64,000 nucleotides of DNA, taken from NCBI GenBank assembly GCA_022925895.1, contig JAKSYS010000176.1, forward strand, positions 31,317 to 95,316, written 5' to 3'. A model generated the notes under the pieces. It had not been told where the DNA came from, searched no databases, and was given only the letters and a program-made list of their open reading frames with translations. The position numbers and the translations under genes are program-made. Shown piece after piece: positions 21,811-32,962 of this stretch. How positions within the stretch are numbered: position 1 is the first letter of the stretch; every line of letters begins with the position of its first letter. This DNA is from Fragilaria crotonensis. Its lineage: Eukaryota > Bacillariophyta > Fragilariophyceae > Fragilariales > Fragilariaceae.

Positions 21811-21818
21811 GTCATGAG

Positions 21819-22883
21819 TGATGATTGATGATTGATGATTGATGATATATGAAGTGATGGTCTACGACCGGTAGTAGACTAGTAGTAGTATGAATTTGCT
21901 CTATTTGTGTCGGATGTCGGGTCTGCCATGGCGTCGATTGCAGGTTTCCAACAGTGTTGTGCCGCTTCTTGAATCTGTGCTGTCACTGGGAACTCGACCG
22001 GCTGTATTGTACTTGCCTGTTCTGTCGCAACGTCGGCCTCTGGTGAGAATGGCATAGCATGCAAAAAAAATAGAATTCGCGTCACATAGAAATTGTCTCT
22101 ATCCTGACAGTTGCTCCATCGTTGTCAGTCACATCATCTTCGCGTATCCAAGCAGCGAGTCCAATACATCCTCAACCAGATCCTCAGTATGCATTGTTTC
22201 TTGTTCCGCCCCTAAAGGCCTCGCTCGTGTTAACGACTTGTCGTTCGGTTGGTCGGGGGTGTGCCTTTGTACCCTCGCAATGTGGTTTGGAGTTTGATGC
22301 ACTTGTCCACATGCATTCCCTGCAGCAGATGCCCTCGCAGCATGGGAGATCTCTTGATTGAGTGTACTCTTGGTTTAGGAGCGAGGAAGTCTGCTGTTGT
22401 CTTCACACCGTGTCACCGCGAACGTGGAATTGAAACACAAGTATTATTATTTGCTTAATAATGTAGCATTTGGTGGACTCAGGCACCGCATCTGATACAG
22501 TGAGTCGATACACGCAGTTTACGGTGCTCAAACAAGAGTGACAAAAACCATCAATGATAACAAAAGGGCACACGTCTGAGTCGATGTGGCACTCTACATG
22601 ACCTAAATGCTAAGTCTTACTATCGGCCTTAGTTGGATTCTAAATTGCATTAAGACAACACAACAGTATACCTTCGTAGTTAAGACGAAGCTCATCGCTG
22701 ACGGTTGAAAAGCTCGACCAGCAATCGATACAACGGATTTCGAACGTCTGTTACTCATCACGGAGAGAAATGAAGGTGTGACAGAATCGTTTTGCGATGA
22801 GGCTACAGTGACTGATGCAGAGTGCAAACAAATGGAGTCAGCAATTAAAGCAGGTCATGTTTCCGTTCCGCGGTCACTTGGTG
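21819..22883. other. Spacer 3' of PWP2
   Basis: No recognisable gene or RNA. A short ATGATTG tandem run lies at about 21818-21845. The rest shows no structure that can be supported. Confidence 0.5.
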
Positions 22884-25784
22884 TTAGGTTGCGCTGCTCA
22901 GTAGAGTTGCTTGATCCTCGATAAAAGACAGGATGTACTTGTTACTATCGCACAGGGGACGAAGGTCATCCTGTCGAGTTTGAATAACTTTGTACATTGA
23001 CCTGAGAGCTCGCATGAAGGCAGCTCTGTCTTTCTCAACAGTTGTGCCGTGAATTTGCAGAAGGTGTAAGCACCAATTCACATAGAATTCGACATGAGGA
23101 GAGTTTTCCATGCCTTTCGAGATGAACTGAAGAAGGCGCTCGAGGTTCTCCACCCCGAATGAGCGGATAACTTGAGGAATGGACGGCGGTGGCGTGTGCT
23201 CGATCACCTTCTTCACAAGTTCAAACTCGTTGAGATACACAGCCATCCTCAAAGCGACACCGTAATCGCCTAGACTTAGTTTCGCTTCAACTGCCGCTGG
23301 CGTGACCACCTCAGTAAGGAAAATGGGGTCGAAGACCATGTCGTCGTCGAGAGAGTAGACGTGTAAACCTTCACCTGAGACAGCCGCCCATTCTCGCCCT
23401 GTAGAGGAGAAAGAAACTTGTGAAGTCAACACCTCCACTCGACTCTTTCTCGATCCATCGTCACCACGTTTAGCCCCAGGAATACTCACGGAATTATAGT
23501 TAGATTCATCTCCTGATTCCGCATCGTCATCGACAGGTTCTCCCTCAGAAAGTAATTTGGAATTTAACTGCAAAAAAATGGAGAAGACTTTTGAGTCAAT
23601 GTTGGGTCGAAAGGGACGGCGGTCAACAATGGCGTGGTGCTCAGACATCCAAGGAAGTTAAAAAGCTCCAATGGGGCGAACCCGTCAGATTGTTCTGCGA
23701 AACGTTTATGGGAATTCATCATCATCGCACGGAAGTCTCTTCTCATGGATGCACACTCACCTCGTCGAGAACTCCGTCCAAACTTCGGTTGAAGGTCACT
23801 TGGAACTTCTTGATTAGAATCTGCTCTGAAACGTGGTAGATACACACATACTTCGAATTACCTCCGGCAAGAACGCAGGAACCATCTGCAGAGTAGCATA
23901 TTGATGTAAAGTACCGAGAAGCGGCGTTGTTATCCGACGTCATCCGATCATTGAGTTTTCGGCCTCCAGCAATGTCTCTCCTTCCATCTATTTCATACTT
24001 GAGTTTACCATCTTCTACATTCCAAAAGCTTAAGAGACCTCCAATTGTCCCGGTGCACACTTCCTTTCCATCAAATCGGATGGCGAGGCACACAACATCA
24101 GAGGTGTGCTGGAAACTCTCGGTTGGAACGTTTGTTTTGTAGACGTCCCACAACTTGATAGTGCCATCCCACGATGCAGAGGCCAAAATGCCACCGGAGC
24201 TTTGGAAAGTAAGGTCAACAATCGGCCCTTGGTGACCGGTCAGGACATCCAGTAGTTTCGCAGTCTGAAGGTTCCAAAGGTAAATGTTGAAGGGATCAGC
24301 TGATCCAGCTGCCACAAGCTCGCCACTTCTGTCAACTGCAAGACTGAGAAACTGAACAGGAGTGGGAGTGGTCAGGGTCTTGAAGGTTCGATACCTGTGC
24401 AAGTCATGCGCTCGCACTGTCCCGTCCAGACTGGCGCTCACAACGACGCTCGAATTTGCAAATGCGACTGCAGTCACTGGAGCTGTGTGCGTTTTCTCCA
24501 TGGTAACATAGCAAAATCCACTCGTTGCATTCCAGAGCTTGAGCTTCCCGTCTTCACCCCCCGTGCAAATGACGACTCCATCCGGTGAGTATGCCATAGC
24601 CCGCATGCCATATGAGTGTCCACGTTGCTTCAGCACATATGTTTCCGATCTCCACTCCCATACCAACAGCTGTTGCGATTGCGGACATCCAAGCGCCAGC
24701 CAATCTCCCGAGTTATTCAGTACGCAAGACCTGATGAGCATATTGGATCCTACGGAAAGAGTATGAATATTGGATACAGAGGGGAGCTCGTACAATCCGA
24801 AGAGACCAGTAGAGAATCCAACGACAAGAATCTGCGATCGTTCGCAAAAAGCAGTGGAGGTCACCTTCGCCCCTTCTTGATGAAAGTAGTGACGCGTCTT
24901 GAGTCTCCAACCGGCTCTGGCAAGTTCTTGCGACTGTGCTACTGACAACTGGGACTCAAGAAATCCCAAATCTTTCGATTGTCCGCCAGAGAAAAATCGA
25001 CTGCATCATCAACCTTCACTTCAAAATCACTCCCATCTTCCATACCCTGCACTTCCTCTTGGTTGAGAATACACTCCCAATGAACGAGGGCGCCGTCTTC
25101 GCTGATGCTGTAACAACCGTCGATAACTCTTCGAGTCCCTTCGATCCTGTGAGAAAAATAGGTGCCCACGATGGAACTCTTGTGTCCACTCAATGTAACA
25201 GGCTGGTAGTTTCTTGTGGTATTGACGGTCCATATTCGGACTGTAGCGTCTCGACTTCCAGCGAGGAGAACAGATGAATCTGAACTCCAGTGGACGAACA
25301 CCACGTCGTCCGACTGGCCGGTGAAAACTCGATGGAGTATCAAGGGGCTGAATTCTCTTCGCAAGTGAGTTGGAGTAAACCAGACTTGTACATGCTTGCC
25401 TTGTGTTACCGCCAGATAGCGGCCGTCTGGACTGAAGCAGACCTGACGCACCTTTTTCTTGAATTTCATTCGATGCAGAACGATTCCTCGGTGAAAGTTC
25501 ACAAGCATCGCAAAGTTCTGGCTGTCAATAATGAGAAGCATGGCATCATCAGGAGATAAAGCAAAGCAACGAATGTGGGATCGAGCTTCAATTGGTAGTG
25601 TTCGAACAGTATGAGTTCGCAGATCCAGTACCTGAACTCTGTTGGAAACCGCGGAAATCAGAGTGTTGCCGTCTGAAGTGTAAACTAGGTTCGACCCGTT
25701 TCCTTTTCCTCCTTGGCTTGATGCAGATGAGGGATGGCCATAGTAAGCTCCGCAAAGCCTTTGAAGCTTGTAATTGAACTTCAT
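22884..25784 (-). CDS. PWP2: PWP2/UTP1, U3 snoRNP (SSU processome) WD40 protein
   Basis: Three exons, 25784-25046, 24941-23761 and 23567-22884, join in frame to 867 residues, near the yeast and human length. The protein is a UTP-B core subunit needed for 18S rRNA maturation in the nucleolus. It has two WD40 propellers, then the C-terminal Utp12 helical domain. Family landmarks are the start MKFNYKLQRLCGAYYG, the FKKKVRQVCFSPDGRYLAV block, WRLKTRHYFHQEGAKVTS at the second-propeller entry, SLDGVLDE|LNSKLLSEG across intron 2, and KLSLGDYGVALRMAVYLNE with the VEFYVNWCLHLLQ helix in the Utp12 part. No frame lesion. Expression is probably constitutive; nothing in the sequence shows more. Confidence 0.96.
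23568..23760 (-). other. PWP2 intron 2 (193 bp)
   Basis: GTGAGT donor after GAC GAG and a CATTTTTTTGCAG acceptor. Phase 0, with conserved protein on both sides. Confidence 0.88.
24942..25045 (-). other. PWP2 intron 1 (104 bp)
   Basis: GTATGG donor and CCCAGTTGTCAG acceptor. Splicing joins NQEEVQ to VAQSQELARAGWRLK with codon G|TA intact and resolves what looks like a frame break. Confidence 0.82.
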
Positions 25785-27258
25785 GGTCTAAGTGGAATGC
25801 AGAAGCATTCATTTATCCCAAAATGATTTTAGATGCCTTGTTATCGCTCCCGAATTTTATAAGTGGCTTGCCACGGAGGCGTCTGTCGGGGGTCGGGACT
25901 GAGTGAAGCTCCCTTCTTCGTCCGTTCGTCCCCACAGTCGATTTTTGGAGTTCGGCGGACATTGCATGGGTTGCATACTACGTAGTACTACAGTACCTGG
26001 TAAAATGCATATAGGCATATAGGTAATGCTACAGATTAATACAGTAGTTGTACAGTTGTACCATATACAGTCCAAAGTGAAAATGGTTGCTGTTCGGGGT
26101 GTATGATATAAAGATGGCCCTAATTTTTTTATTTTTAACTAGTGTCTACCCACCTGGGCCCTGCCTTAATTAATCCCGTCATTTCTGCCTTAATTAACCC
26201 CATCATTTTCGTACGTATGCAAGACGTTTTTCTGTACAATTTATACTACAGTCCACTGAAAAATGCTCCATTCGAAGTCATCGGAGTGTAAGGATAATGC
26301 AACTTATCAGCATCAATCATTTGATCCATTTTCCTTTCTGTATCTTCAATAGAACTCACTTATGTGAAGAAAAGCTCGATACTTGATTTTTTCATCCCCA
26401 ATCAGTCTCTGACAAAAGGGATGTAATTTTGCGTGACGCTTGGTACATGTTCTACGTATGGTCAAAACTGTTCTAAAATTTTTTGAGTCCATTTTCATTC
26501 AATTCCACTATGACAACTTGAGACGTCCCAGCAAAGATGCTGAGTGACCGATGACCGACTATTTATTGAAGTATCGGGCATCCTAAATCTGTAAGTATTC
26601 TGTGGTGAAATCATGTTCTTACAGTTCATTCAAAATTTGTCATCGTTGTGAATTTTTTGGAAAAGCGTGGTATATGAACTTGCATGGTTTCGAAGCTTAG
26701 TATCTGGATATTGTTTATCATCGAGAAGCAATAGCTTTTCTGCATCAATTTACTGCACCCTCAATTTTTTTCGGGTCATTTCTGATTTTGCCCAGCAGTA
26801 GAAATAATACCAGATGCTACGCAAAACTAAGATTCAGAGACACCATTTCAGCCTTCGGTTTGATTATGTTCTCGTCAAATGCAATCAAAAGTAAGGTGAC
26901 CATAGTGTTTCAAATACATTGAAGTGTTGTTTCTAAACATGAAACTTGTCCTAATTTTCACTTTTCATGCGACAGCACTCAATTACAGAGAGACATCAAA
27001 CCAGGAGAAAACAATGATGAAGAATCGTGTAGAATATATACTGTAGTCTACGGTGGATAAATTGATTTCTGACCCCATTCGTTAAAGTCTTTGTCTTCTC
27101 ATGATTGAATATACTTATGATATCGTCATCTTCAGTATACTTCGAATGGTTATATAGCGTGCTGGATATTTGACCAGCTTGAAGTATTGGCAACGAAATA
27201 TCGATCAGAAAGAGGAACCATAACGGACAATTTCTACACGAAAATCGTGTAGAATATA
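25785..27258. other. AT-rich spacer upstream of PWP2
   Basis: No gene recognised. The part next to PWP2 must include its promoter. Small repeats are visible: TGCCTTAATTAA twice near 26163-26200, AATCGTGTAGAATATA near 27020 and 27243, and an inverted pair TCTACACGA/TCGTGTAGA near 27231-27253, just outside the gag-only element. Confidence 0.5.
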
Positions 27259-27829
27259 CTTCTCACAATTGTCGAAATAATTCATTTTTAGTGCCACTTA
27301 CCTTTTCGTGAATACTGCACATATTTGCACATGATGAATGAATTTGACCATGACGAATTTTTACCGCCGGTCGTCAAATTGTCAACCTCACCATACTGTA
27401 CATATTTCAGTAGTCAGTATGACGGTACTCACTATTACGACAACACACAGCACGGCAAGCAGTACAACAGTACTTCTTGCACATCACTTCCTCTGTCCGG
27501 CCATAGTCCGTGCACGTCTGAGTCTATCGTTACCGTACATAATGATAAACTATTAGACAGTGCCCACTATGACCAAAGCGATATTATTACTAGTCAGTCC
27601 CTCGCACATTTATGTAGCAATAGACCGACAGATAGTATACGTATCGTTGTCTGTAGCGGTAGACAGCATGGTATTGCTGTACCGTTTATAGACACACTAA
27701 GCAGTAGTCAGTGTCGTACTAGACACTCACCTACTGGGGGCGTGCCCCGTAACGGTCACGTCCTGGTTCTTAACCCGAACCTTATGCCGACATGCGCGTC
27801 GACAGGTTCCGTTAACCCGAACCATATCA
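27259..27829 (+). repeat. Left 571-bp terminal repeat of gag-only element
   Basis: About 98.8 % identical to the right copy by direct reading, so the insertion is young. Ends in ATATCA. An ORF reads through the whole repeat. Confidence 0.88.
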
Positions 27830-27912
27830 TGGTTGCTCGCCAGGTTGCTATCCTGGTAGCTCACCTGGTTGCTCGCCAGGTTGCTATCCTGGTAGCTCAC
27901 CTGGTTGCTCGC
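27830..27912 (+). repeat. 36-bp tandem repeat at candidate primer-binding site
   Basis: Two exact 36-bp units (27830-27865, 27866-27901) and an 11-bp third start. Each begins TGGTTGCTCGC and contains CCAGG/CCTGG inverted pairs that could fold. The units lie immediately after the left terminal repeat. Confidence 0.85.
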
Positions 27913-28128
27913 GACGAAACTCCGAGCCTATTCAATTTAAATTTGGTGCCTAGCACCGATTTAAATTGCTCTAACCTTTGTTCTTTTCCCTTCCAGCTCA
28001 ACTTTCATACCAGCAGTACATGTTCCTACTGCCTGAGAATTGAAATTCTCATTCCTTGTGCTCACTTTTTTTTGCAAAACTTGTCTAACCCAACTCACCC
28101 TTCATCCTCAAACATTGCAACTCTCACC

Positions 28129-30912
28129 ATGGTCAACCCAGCACTAACCCATTTGCCTCCAACTGAGGCCAACTACCCTCCCGCCCACTGTGTCAAACCT
28201 ACGAAGCACATGGCGAACTACATCGCCGCCGACGACGATTTTGCAGCTCCATTTGATGCCATCAAAAATGCTGTTCTACCTTGCAACACTTCAAACATCT
28301 ATGCTGCAACTTCTAACCACTTCACTAACACTTATCCTACAGCTGGAACTAACACCTTCACGCCCAAGAAGAGCACCAACAAGGCTCCAGGCAATTTTCA
28401 GCGCGCTCGCACGGCCCTGACTCCTCAACAAGAGTCCGCCGAGATCTCGCGTTTCCTTGCACTCGTCGAGCAAGAACGCGCCCAAGACAACAAGACCAGG
28501 GTTACCTACGCCTGCAAACCCTCCAACAAAGCAGGATCTACCGAAATGGGTCGCTCCCATTCTATTTCCAACGCAAACGGCGCCACCAACGACATCGAAG
28601 CCGCCGAACCCAAAAACGACAATGACGACGACGCGCGCAATAACACTCCTTCCACCTCCCTCCCGCGCCAAGAAGACTCCCTACTTGCCTCCTACGAAAG
28701 GCCTATCAAGAAACAACGTGTTAGCTTCGATACCAACGTCGAAATCATCAAGAACAAGGACAACAATGAAGTCGCGAAATGCGACTCTTTCAAGATTCCG
28801 GCGACGAATGCCGAAGACCTCCACTACGACAAGAGGGGTATCATCCAAACCGCCTTGAAAAAGGCTCTCCAATGCATGTCTACAATCAAAATTCCGACGA
28901 ATACTCGAGGAGAAATCGTCCGAACAGTGAACTGCATCAAAGAATTAGCGCAGAACGTACGTTTTAGTACGCCGTGCAAGCGCGAAGCTCGCAAGAGCGA
29001 TTCTGACGACGACATCACATCAAGCGAAGCCAGAGCTTCTCACAACATGTCTACTTACCTTCAGGCACCAAGAATTGGCGGAGAACGAGCGAAAACAATA
29101 ATGGCAATAATGGACAAGTTCCAGGGCCAAACTTGCAAATTCTCCTCTGAGTGCCTCTCCTCCAAGTCTCCAGAACTGCTGAATCCACCTACAAGTACTA
29201 CAATGATGCAGCTTCCTATGAGATTGGAAGAATTTCACAGAATTTTCTTCCCAACTTCACCTGAGAATGCCATCCCATTACTTATGCACCATATTAATGT
29301 GGTCACACACGATGGCAAACTCACTTTCCCTGTGACTCCTCCGGTTACAACTTCCCATCAAACTGTCAGCACTTCAATTGCCACTCAGAATGATGAGAAC
29401 ACCCCCGTCCGCGGTGAGGCCATCAATGGCCCCCTTCCGCACGACGGAATTGGTCCGATGTCCGAACGCGATCCCGGAATTGAAAATGACGTTAACCCCA
29501 ACTTCAATGACGACATTTCCGATAACGGCCTTGACAGAGGTAACATGTCATGCGGCATCCGATGGAAACAAACAATGACAGAGATATTCATCAAGACTCC
29601 CCCGGACGAGAAATCGAAATTCCCTACGTCGAATTCCCCTCCCACGCCGCCCTACACAGACAAGACTCCCGCGGACACCACCTACGAATCTGCGGACATG
29701 CTGACGACTACGATTCCAGCACAGACACAGACAACGTCCGCCTTCCGCCACCCGCCGGACACCAAGATCTACCCTGCCACAGGTATCCTGCACAAGAAAA
29801 CTACCCAATTCTCAGTCACACTTCAACAATTTTGGAACAGAAAGCCTGCAGCTTTTGAAAGCTGCAATCCCTTCAGTTTTCTGTCAATTGCTGAGAACTC
29901 TCACAAGTTGCATCCCACCACCGACAGCGCCTCCGATTGCCTACTATCTACAACTGCAGGCATCACCAACTTGATCAAGACAATGTCAAACAATCACCCA
30001 GAATATCCATACACAAACAAGACACCAGAGACACTCCTTCATGTCATTCCTGGTGAGTCTAGTTCTGTGTGTTCAAATGATGAAAACAAAGAAAAATCTA
30101 TTACTTGCAACTCACTTACTCCTCCTGGCAACAGACACAATGATGTGAATGTAGCAACAGAGGATACTTGCAATGTGATAAGATATGAATTGGAAAAACA
30201 ACACAGCCTTTGCAAACACAATGCCCTTGCTGTTCAAACTCCCAGATCATTACTTTCACCCAAAAACAATCCGAAAACGCAGACATCAACAACAAACGCT
30301 CCGTCAACCGAAAATGCACCTCCAGAAGGAGCAAATGCTCACCAAGAAGTGCACCAACCAATGTTTGCAAACACGCCAACTAATTGTGAAACATTTTTTG
30401 ATGATAATGAGCATGAAAACAATGATGATGAACTGCCTCAAATTCCATTAACCTCCCCAGATGCCCTGACATCATCAACCAGAACTGACTTCACATATCC
30501 ACCGATTGAAGACCTCACAAGGACGCTCCTGAAATATGCCAAGATTGCAAACCTTCAGGAACTTAGCTTCCCAACTGACCTTCTCTCACGAAGACGACAA
30601 TTCAATGCCTTCATGGATAACCTCCGAATCATATGCAGCATATCACCATGGACACGCCAAGTCTTTGACCTTTGGCCGAGACAAATCAATTACTCTCATC
30701 CATGTGTTGGTATTGCAATCTTCAATCTGATTTTCAGCAACATCTGTGAGCCCTGCCAGACACACATTATTGACTGTTCCCCAGATGCCAGAACAGCCAT
30801 TCTGACTCTAAGACGTCACTGTGCCCGCTCACCCAAGATCACATTGAACGCACGCGCGAATCCTTCTACTCCATCAAGCAAGGACATCAAGAAGTTGCAA
30901 CATCCTACTTGA
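28129..30912 (+). CDS. Gag-like protein, N-terminal and capsid part, of gag-only element
   Basis: The frame is open from 27325, but the first ATG in a good context (CACCATGG) is at 28129, which gives 927 residues. Residues upstream of it look like translated leader. Most of the protein is a low-complexity Thr/Pro/Asn-rich region with acidic runs. The last 130 residues form a helical, Trp-containing part (TDLLSRRRQFNAFMDNLR, SPWTRQVFDLWP) typical of retrotransposon capsids. The end overlaps ORF 30909-31838 in a different frame. The second frame already reads sensibly from about 30830 (IERTRESFYSIKQGHQEV), so the two belong to one gag. Confidence 0.65.
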   Translation: MVNPALTHLPPTEANYPPAHCVKPTKHMANYIAADDDFAAPFDAIKNAVLPCNTSNIYAATSNHFTNTYPTAGTNTFTPKKSTNKAPGNFQRARTALTPQQESAEISRFLALVEQERAQDNKTRVTYACKPSNKAGSTEMGRSHSISNANGATNDIEAAEPKNDNDDDARNNTPSTSLPRQEDSLLASYERPIKKQRVSFDTNVEIIKNKDNNEVAKCDSFKIPATNAEDLHYDKRGIIQTALKKALQCMSTIKIPTNTRGEIVRTVNCIKELAQNVRFSTPCKREARKSDSDDDITSSEARASHNMSTYLQAPRIGGERAKTIMAIMDKFQGQTCKFSSECLSSKSPELLNPPTSTTMMQLPMRLEEFHRIFFPTSPENAIPLLMHHINVVTHDGKLTFPVTPPVTTSHQTVSTSIATQNDENTPVRGEAINGPLPHDGIGPMSERDPGIENDVNPNFNDDISDNGLDRGNMSCGIRWKQTMTEIFIKTPPDEKSKFPTSNSPPTPPYTDKTPADTTYESADMLTTTIPAQTQTTSAFRHPPDTKIYPATGILHKKTTQFSVTLQQFWNRKPAAFESCNPFSFLSIAENSHKLHPTTDSASDCLLSTTAGITNLIKTMSNNHPEYPYTNKTPETLLHVIPGESSSVCSNDENKEKSITCNSLTPPGNRHNDVNVATEDTCNVIRYELEKQHSLCKHNALAVQTPRSLLSPKNNPKTQTSTTNAPSTENAPPEGANAHQEVHQPMFANTPTNCETFFDDNEHENNDDELPQIPLTSPDALTSSTRTDFTYPPIEDLTRTLLKYAKIANLQELSFPTDLLSRRRQFNAFMDNLRIICSISPWTRQVFDLWPRQINYSHPCVGIAIFNLIFSNICEPCQTHIIDCSPDARTAILTLRRHCARSPKITLNARANPSTPSSKDIKKLQHPT

Positions 30913-31838
30913 ATTGCATTCGGACATTATCGCGCGACTGTTATCACGCCGGAATCACAAACACCGATGCTGATATAATCAAACGAGCCATTCATGGCGG
31001 CAGCAATCACCACTTTTATGCTGCTTCCTACCAACGCTTTGATGCCGACATCCGTCGAGCAGAATTACATGACAAAGAACTACCAACTTTTGCGGAACTT
31101 GAGAGCCACTTATTGAATATTGATGATTCCTGTGGACTTACTCTCCCTTCCCAAAACCAGCACAATTACAACCAACATGCAAATTCTGCACACCAACCTT
31201 CATCAAGTCTGCCTTTTCAACATCAAGGCACAACTTATGATGATTTTCCACCACATCAACAGCAAGCCTTCACCAGTTCTTCAATGATGCAACCAAATGC
31301 AGCCAAAAACAAGAACAGGCCACCAAATCATTTTCAAAATAAAACAAACAATCTGGCCTCTGAACATCCAAGAAGACAGACTGATGACAATGATTGCAGT
31401 ATTGCAATGCAACAGCCTCAGCCTTTTCAAAAGCAACATCACAACGCAAGATCTCATTTCAGACAAAATTCTTCAAGCAATGCAAATCAAAGGTGTCCTC
31501 CAGATAATTTCAGCTCACCCAATGCTGCAAATATTACATGCTACAATTGTGGACAACTTGGCCACTATGCTAATCGATGCATAACCGTCAACAGATCACA
31601 AAACAGCAACCGCGGAGGACTCCCAAACACAAATCCAAACAATGATGAAACCGCACCCCACAACCAACGTGCTTATTACATCACTGATTCAATTCCATCT
31701 CAATCACATGCTTTTCACCATCAAGCATACATTGCCTCCTGCAATGACCAGGGCAACAACTTCAACTGCCCAAAACCAGTTACTTCATGGCCTGATATTG
31801 ACACACCTGAGCAGATGCTGGCAATCAACAGAGTATGA
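30830..31838 (+). CDS. Gag-like protein, C-terminal part with CCHC knuckle
   Basis: Continues the capsid-like region (SYLNCIRTLSRDCYHAG) and then a Gln/Asn/His-rich linker. A canonical CX2CX4HX4C zinc knuckle, CYNCGQLGHYANRC, follows at 31539-31580, and a short tail ends at 31838. It is reached from the upstream ORF by a -1 change or one missing base between about 30800 and 30900. No protease motif follows. From 31839 to the right repeat no coding sequence is recognised. Confidence 0.65.
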
Positions 31839-32391
31839 CTCAATGATTTCTAACCTTCAGTTCCAATGTCTCCATACAGGCCAACAACAAGACACACTAC
31901 ACATCAACTACACTGAAAACCTTGTGAATCACACTTCACAGACATTCCCAAAAAAAAATGCAAGTCTCACCAAAAACAAAAACAATCTTCAGATCAAAAG
32001 ATTCTGTATGTTTCCAAAGCAAATGCTACAACATCAGAAATCAACAGAGATTTGATTCAAGAGGGGTGACAGACTTCCAGTATCGCCCTATATATTTTTA
32101 CATGTATCCCTATCCCTAACTGTCGCCCGTGTGCACAGTAAAACGTTACATCCGTGCTCCAGTAACCAGTGCGACACTGCACGACTGGAATCAAAACTCT
32201 CGTCGATTTGAATTTCATGTTCATCTCATCCCATGAGATTGAACACTCATTTTCAAACGAGACTCAACGCCTCGTGTACCGACGACCACACCGCGGCACG
32301 AAACGACGTCTCCGAGAAACGAGGAGTGTTCCTCATTGTTCCCAGGAACACTACCCATCTATCAGACCTCTCATCCCTTGCACCTCTCCTT
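31839..32391 (+). other. 3' non-coding part of gag-only element
   Basis: A-rich, then mixed sequence with no ORF of note. The last 25 bp before the right terminal repeat are pyrimidine-rich on the plus strand, the opposite of a polypurine tract for a plus-strand element. Confidence 0.5.
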
Positions 32392-32962
32392 CTTCTCACA
32401 ATTGTCGAAATAATTCATTTTTAGTGCCACTTACCTTTTCGTGAATACTGCACATATTTGCACATGATGAATGAATTTGACCATGACGAATTTTTACCGC
32501 CGGTCGTCAAATTGTCAACCTCACCATACTGTACATATATCAGTAGTCAGTACGACGGTACTCACTACTACGACAGCACACAGCACGGCAAGCAGTACAA
32601 CAGTACTTCTTGCACATCACTTCCTCTGCCCGGCCATAGTCCGTGCACGTCTGAGTCTATCGTTACCGTACATAACGATAAACTATTAGACAGTGCCCAC
32701 TATGACCAAAGCGATATTATTACTAGTCAGTCCCTCGCACATTTATGTAGCAATAGACCGACAGATAGTATACGTATCGTTGTCTGTAGCGGTAGACAGC
32801 ATTGTATTGCTGTACCGTTTATAGACACACTAAGCAGTAGTCAGTGTCGTACTAGACACTCACCTACTGGGGGCGTGCCCCGTAACGGTCACGTCCTGGT
32901 TCTTAACCCGAACCTTATGCCGACATGCGCGTCGACAGGTTCCGTTAACCCGAACCATATCA
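32392..32962 (+). repeat. Right 571-bp terminal repeat of gag-only element
   Basis: Co-linear with 27259-27829 without indels. It abuts the truncated 5' LTR tail of the next copia element at 32963. Confidence 0.88.

Larger units (their letters stand above)
27259..32962 (+). mobile_element. Non-autonomous LTR-type element encoding only gag (TR-GAG-like)
   Basis: Two direct repeats of 571 bp (27259-27829 and 32392-32962, about seven mismatches, no indels) flank 4.6 kb. The inner part encodes a capsid-like region and a CCHC zinc knuckle, but no protease, RT, RNase H or integrase. A TGG follows the left repeat directly, as in a tRNA primer site. The structure fits terminal-repeat retrotransposons with GAG, which depend on enzymes from another element. 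Against it: no polypurine tract is seen before the right repeat, and no matching target duplication flanks the pair. Confidence 0.7.

Noticed and set aside
24930-25050. Frame break in PWP2 near 24.95 kb
   Set aside because: A 104-bp GT-AG intron (24942-25045) joins the frames with an intact codon, so no lesion is needed.
28290-29808. Minus-strand ORFs opposite the gag-only element
   Set aside because: Gly/Val/Arg-rich shadows of the Thr/Pro/Asn-rich gag frame, without domains of their own.
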